Positions 62,790 to 64,000 of a DNA stretch of 64,000 bases are shown piece by piece; position 1 is the stretch's first letter; each line of letters opens with the position of its first letter. A program made the position numbers and the translations under genes. The stretch covers positions 1,922,001 to 1,986,000 of the forward strand of contig JAHWDD010000009.1 in the NCBI GenBank assembly GCA_023897205.1, in the 5' to 3' direction. The stretch is from Exophiala sp. HKRS030. Lineage: Eukaryota; Ascomycota; Eurotiomycetes; Chaetothyriales; Herpotrichiellaceae. The notes beneath the pieces were generated by a model. That model had not been told where the DNA came from. It saw only the letters and a program-made list of their open reading frames with translations, and ran no database searches.

Positions 62790-64000
62790 ATGGCTGATAT
62801 AATCATGGCTGATACGCCTGCGAGCGATCCAGCGACCCCGTTTTCCCTTCGTCCGCGTTTCAAGATCTCAGATCTCCCTCTCGTCAAAGAACAACGATCA
62901 ACCATAGATGCGCTCCTTCTGAAGTTCAAAAAGCAGGGTGGCTATGATAGTCTCAGAAAACAAGTATGGGCATCGTACAACACTTCTGACGCAAAAACTG
63001 CCCTGGCAGACAAAATTTACGCTATTGCGGAAGCCGAGATTGAGAAAGACCCGAACCTACTCAGTCGGGAACGTGGAAAGGCTGCAACGCTGATTCAAGG
63101 TGCTGTTGATCGGAGTGGCATTTATCAAGATGTGGAATCTCGCATTGATACTGAAATTGCGAAACACTTGAACAACGTACTAGATGCTGTCCGCGAAATC
63201 CGGAAAACAGATATCGGCCTTGAGGCTGCGGCAGAGGAGGAGCAGCGGGGTAGCAAGACGGATGAACAGTACAAAGCAGAAACCGAGAATCGCGCTGCTG
63301 AAAGAGACCGAAATAGGAATCGCATGGAGCAACTGCTTCGTGAGACTGCTGAGCTGAAAGCTAAGATCAAGCAGGAAGAGGAAAGGAAACGGAAGAAAGA
63401 GGAGGCGAAGCGCGAGGAGGAAGAAAGGAAGAAGCGTGAAACTGAAGAGGAGGAGAGAAGACTCGCCCGACAAAAGAGACGAGAAGAGGAAGAGAAGCGA
63501 GAAGCCGAGAGAATAAAGGCGAGAGACGAAAGACATCGAAAGCGCGAGGAAGAGAGAAAGGAAAGAGAGGCTCGTTATGAGAAAGAAAGAGAGCGCGAGA
63601 GGGAAAGAGATCGTGAACGCCGTGAGCGTGACAGAGATCGCGATCGTGATAGAGATCGCGATCGTGATAGAGATCGCGATCGAGACAGAAACAGGGAGCG
63701 CAGAAGAAGCCCAGAGCGGCGAGCATCGCGCACCGAATCGATGATTGCGAAGGATCTTCCCACCGACGAAAAAGATCTCGAAGCGACTGCTCTTGAACTA
63801 CTCTTGAGCGAGGGCAAGCGACTGGCCGAAAAATCAAAGCAAAGACCCGAATATGATTTCCACAAGTCAGAAGTGCACGACCTATCTCGAAGACATGGTG
63901 TCTCTGATCGATACTCTGGTAGACGGGAACGGTCTCGCGACAGCTATAGGCGAGAACGAGACAGAGAGCGAAAAAGCAGATCTCGTGACAGACGAGCCTC
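62790..64000 (+). CDS. SHG1: COMPASS subunit Shg1 (BOD1/SHG1 domain), 3' end beyond window
   Basis: The frame is open from the ATG at 62790 (a second in-frame ATG is at 62805) to the window end, so at least 403 residues are encoded and the C-terminus is missing. Shg1 belongs to the Set1/COMPASS histone H3K4 methyltransferase complex in yeast. The N-terminal BOD1/SHG1 domain (about residues 25-115) is seen as RSTIDALLLKFKKQGGYD, IYAIAEAEIEKD and ATLIQGAVDRSGIYQDVE. A long Glu/Arg/Lys-rich coiled coil follows (about 170-275), then an Arg-Asp repeat with an 18-bp period in the DNA, then an Arg/Ser-rich tail. This extended tail is longer than in yeast and looks like those of RNA-processing proteins. 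Confidence 0.85.
   Translation, partial: MADIIMADTPASDPATPFSLRPRFKISDLPLVKEQRSTIDALLLKFKKQGGYDSLRKQVWASYNTSDAKTALADKIYAIAEAEIEKDPNLLSRERGKAATLIQGAVDRSGIYQDVESRIDTEIAKHLNNVLDAVREIRKTDIGLEAAAEEEQRGSKTDEQYKAETENRAAERDRNRNRMEQLLRETAELKAKIKQEEERKRKKEEAKREEEERKKRETEEEERRLARQKRREEEEKREAERIKARDERHRKREEERKEREARYEKERERERERDRERRERDRDRDRDRDRDRDRDRDRDRNRERRRSPERRASRTESMIAKDLPTDEKDLEATALELLLSEGKRLAEKSKQRPEYDFHKSEVHDLSRRHGVSDRYSGRRERSRDSYRRERDRERKSRSRDRRA
63633..63682 (+). repeat. 18-bp tandem repeat in SHG1 coding sequence
   Basis: The unit AGAGATCGCGATCGTGAT is repeated almost three times and encodes alternating Arg and Asp. Each unit contains the palindrome GATCGCGATC. It is part of the charged coil of the SHG1 protein. 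Confidence 0.85.

Noticed and set aside
1..64000. CRISPR arrays, bacterial operators, riboswitches and tRNA genes
   Set aside because: No regularly spaced repeat array was seen, the DNA is fungal, and I could not find a convincing tRNA cloverleaf by eye. A tRNAscan run would settle the last point.

Overview
The window is nuclear DNA of a filamentous ascomycete (Pezizomycotina). Short GT-AG introns (about 40-150 bp), dense genes on both strands, two fungal Zn2Cys6 regulators, a fungal-type rhodopsin-domain membrane protein, a DUF6594 membrane protein and a TRI12-like MFS pump all point there. I lean towards Eurotiomycetes, possibly Chaetothyriales, but that is a guess from gene style and not proven. 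I rebuilt exon structures by hand from splice signals and reading-frame continuity; 29 coding genes and one apparent pseudogene can be supported.

Region 1 (1-13,100): a hypothetical protein, a DUF6594 membrane protein, a retropepsin-like protein with an altered active-site triplet, PIF1 helicase, a three-RRM PUB1/TIA-1-type RNA-binding protein, and an acidic Asn/Met-rich protein that may be a transcription co-regulator.

Region 2 (13,900-35,400): mostly housekeeping. It holds an aromatic-acid-exporter/FUSC-like membrane protein, mitochondrial ribosomal protein mL38 (MRPL35) convergent with mitochondrial inner-membrane peptidase IMP1, the U-box cyclophilin Cyp8/PPIL2, an Ap4A phosphorylase, a flavin monooxygenase, a rhodopsin-domain membrane protein, mitochondrial EF-Tu, a GFA-domain protein and a small probable complex I subunit.

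Region 3 (36,200-39,600): an alpha/beta hydrolase gene broken by one in-frame TGA, and a secreted phosphoesterase-type acid phosphatase with eight exons, set in gene-poor DNA.

Region 4 (40,700-53,700) is the most interesting part. It reads as a catabolic or detoxification cluster: TRI12-like MFS transporter, metallo-beta-lactamase-fold hydrolase, Zn2Cys6 regulator, Ldh2-type dehydrogenase, 3-hydroxyisobutyrate-type dehydrogenase, a P-loop GTPase and a lipocalin-like protein. Four of its intergenic regions carry the same 14-bp element, CGGYTGTTCGGYTG, all in the same orientation. It sits inside arrays of CGG triplets repeated every 8 bp (up to four in register). This suggests one regulon bound by a zinc-cluster factor, plausibly the one encoded in the middle. 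The Ldh2-type enzyme lacks the family's Ser-His-Gly histidine.

Region 5 (53,700-64,000): a 263-bp MITE-like element with TA-flanked inverted ends, an aquaglyceroporin-type channel, a large Zn2Cys6 regulator flanked on both sides by paralogous DUF3237 genes, and the 5' part of the COMPASS subunit gene SHG1, cut by the window end.
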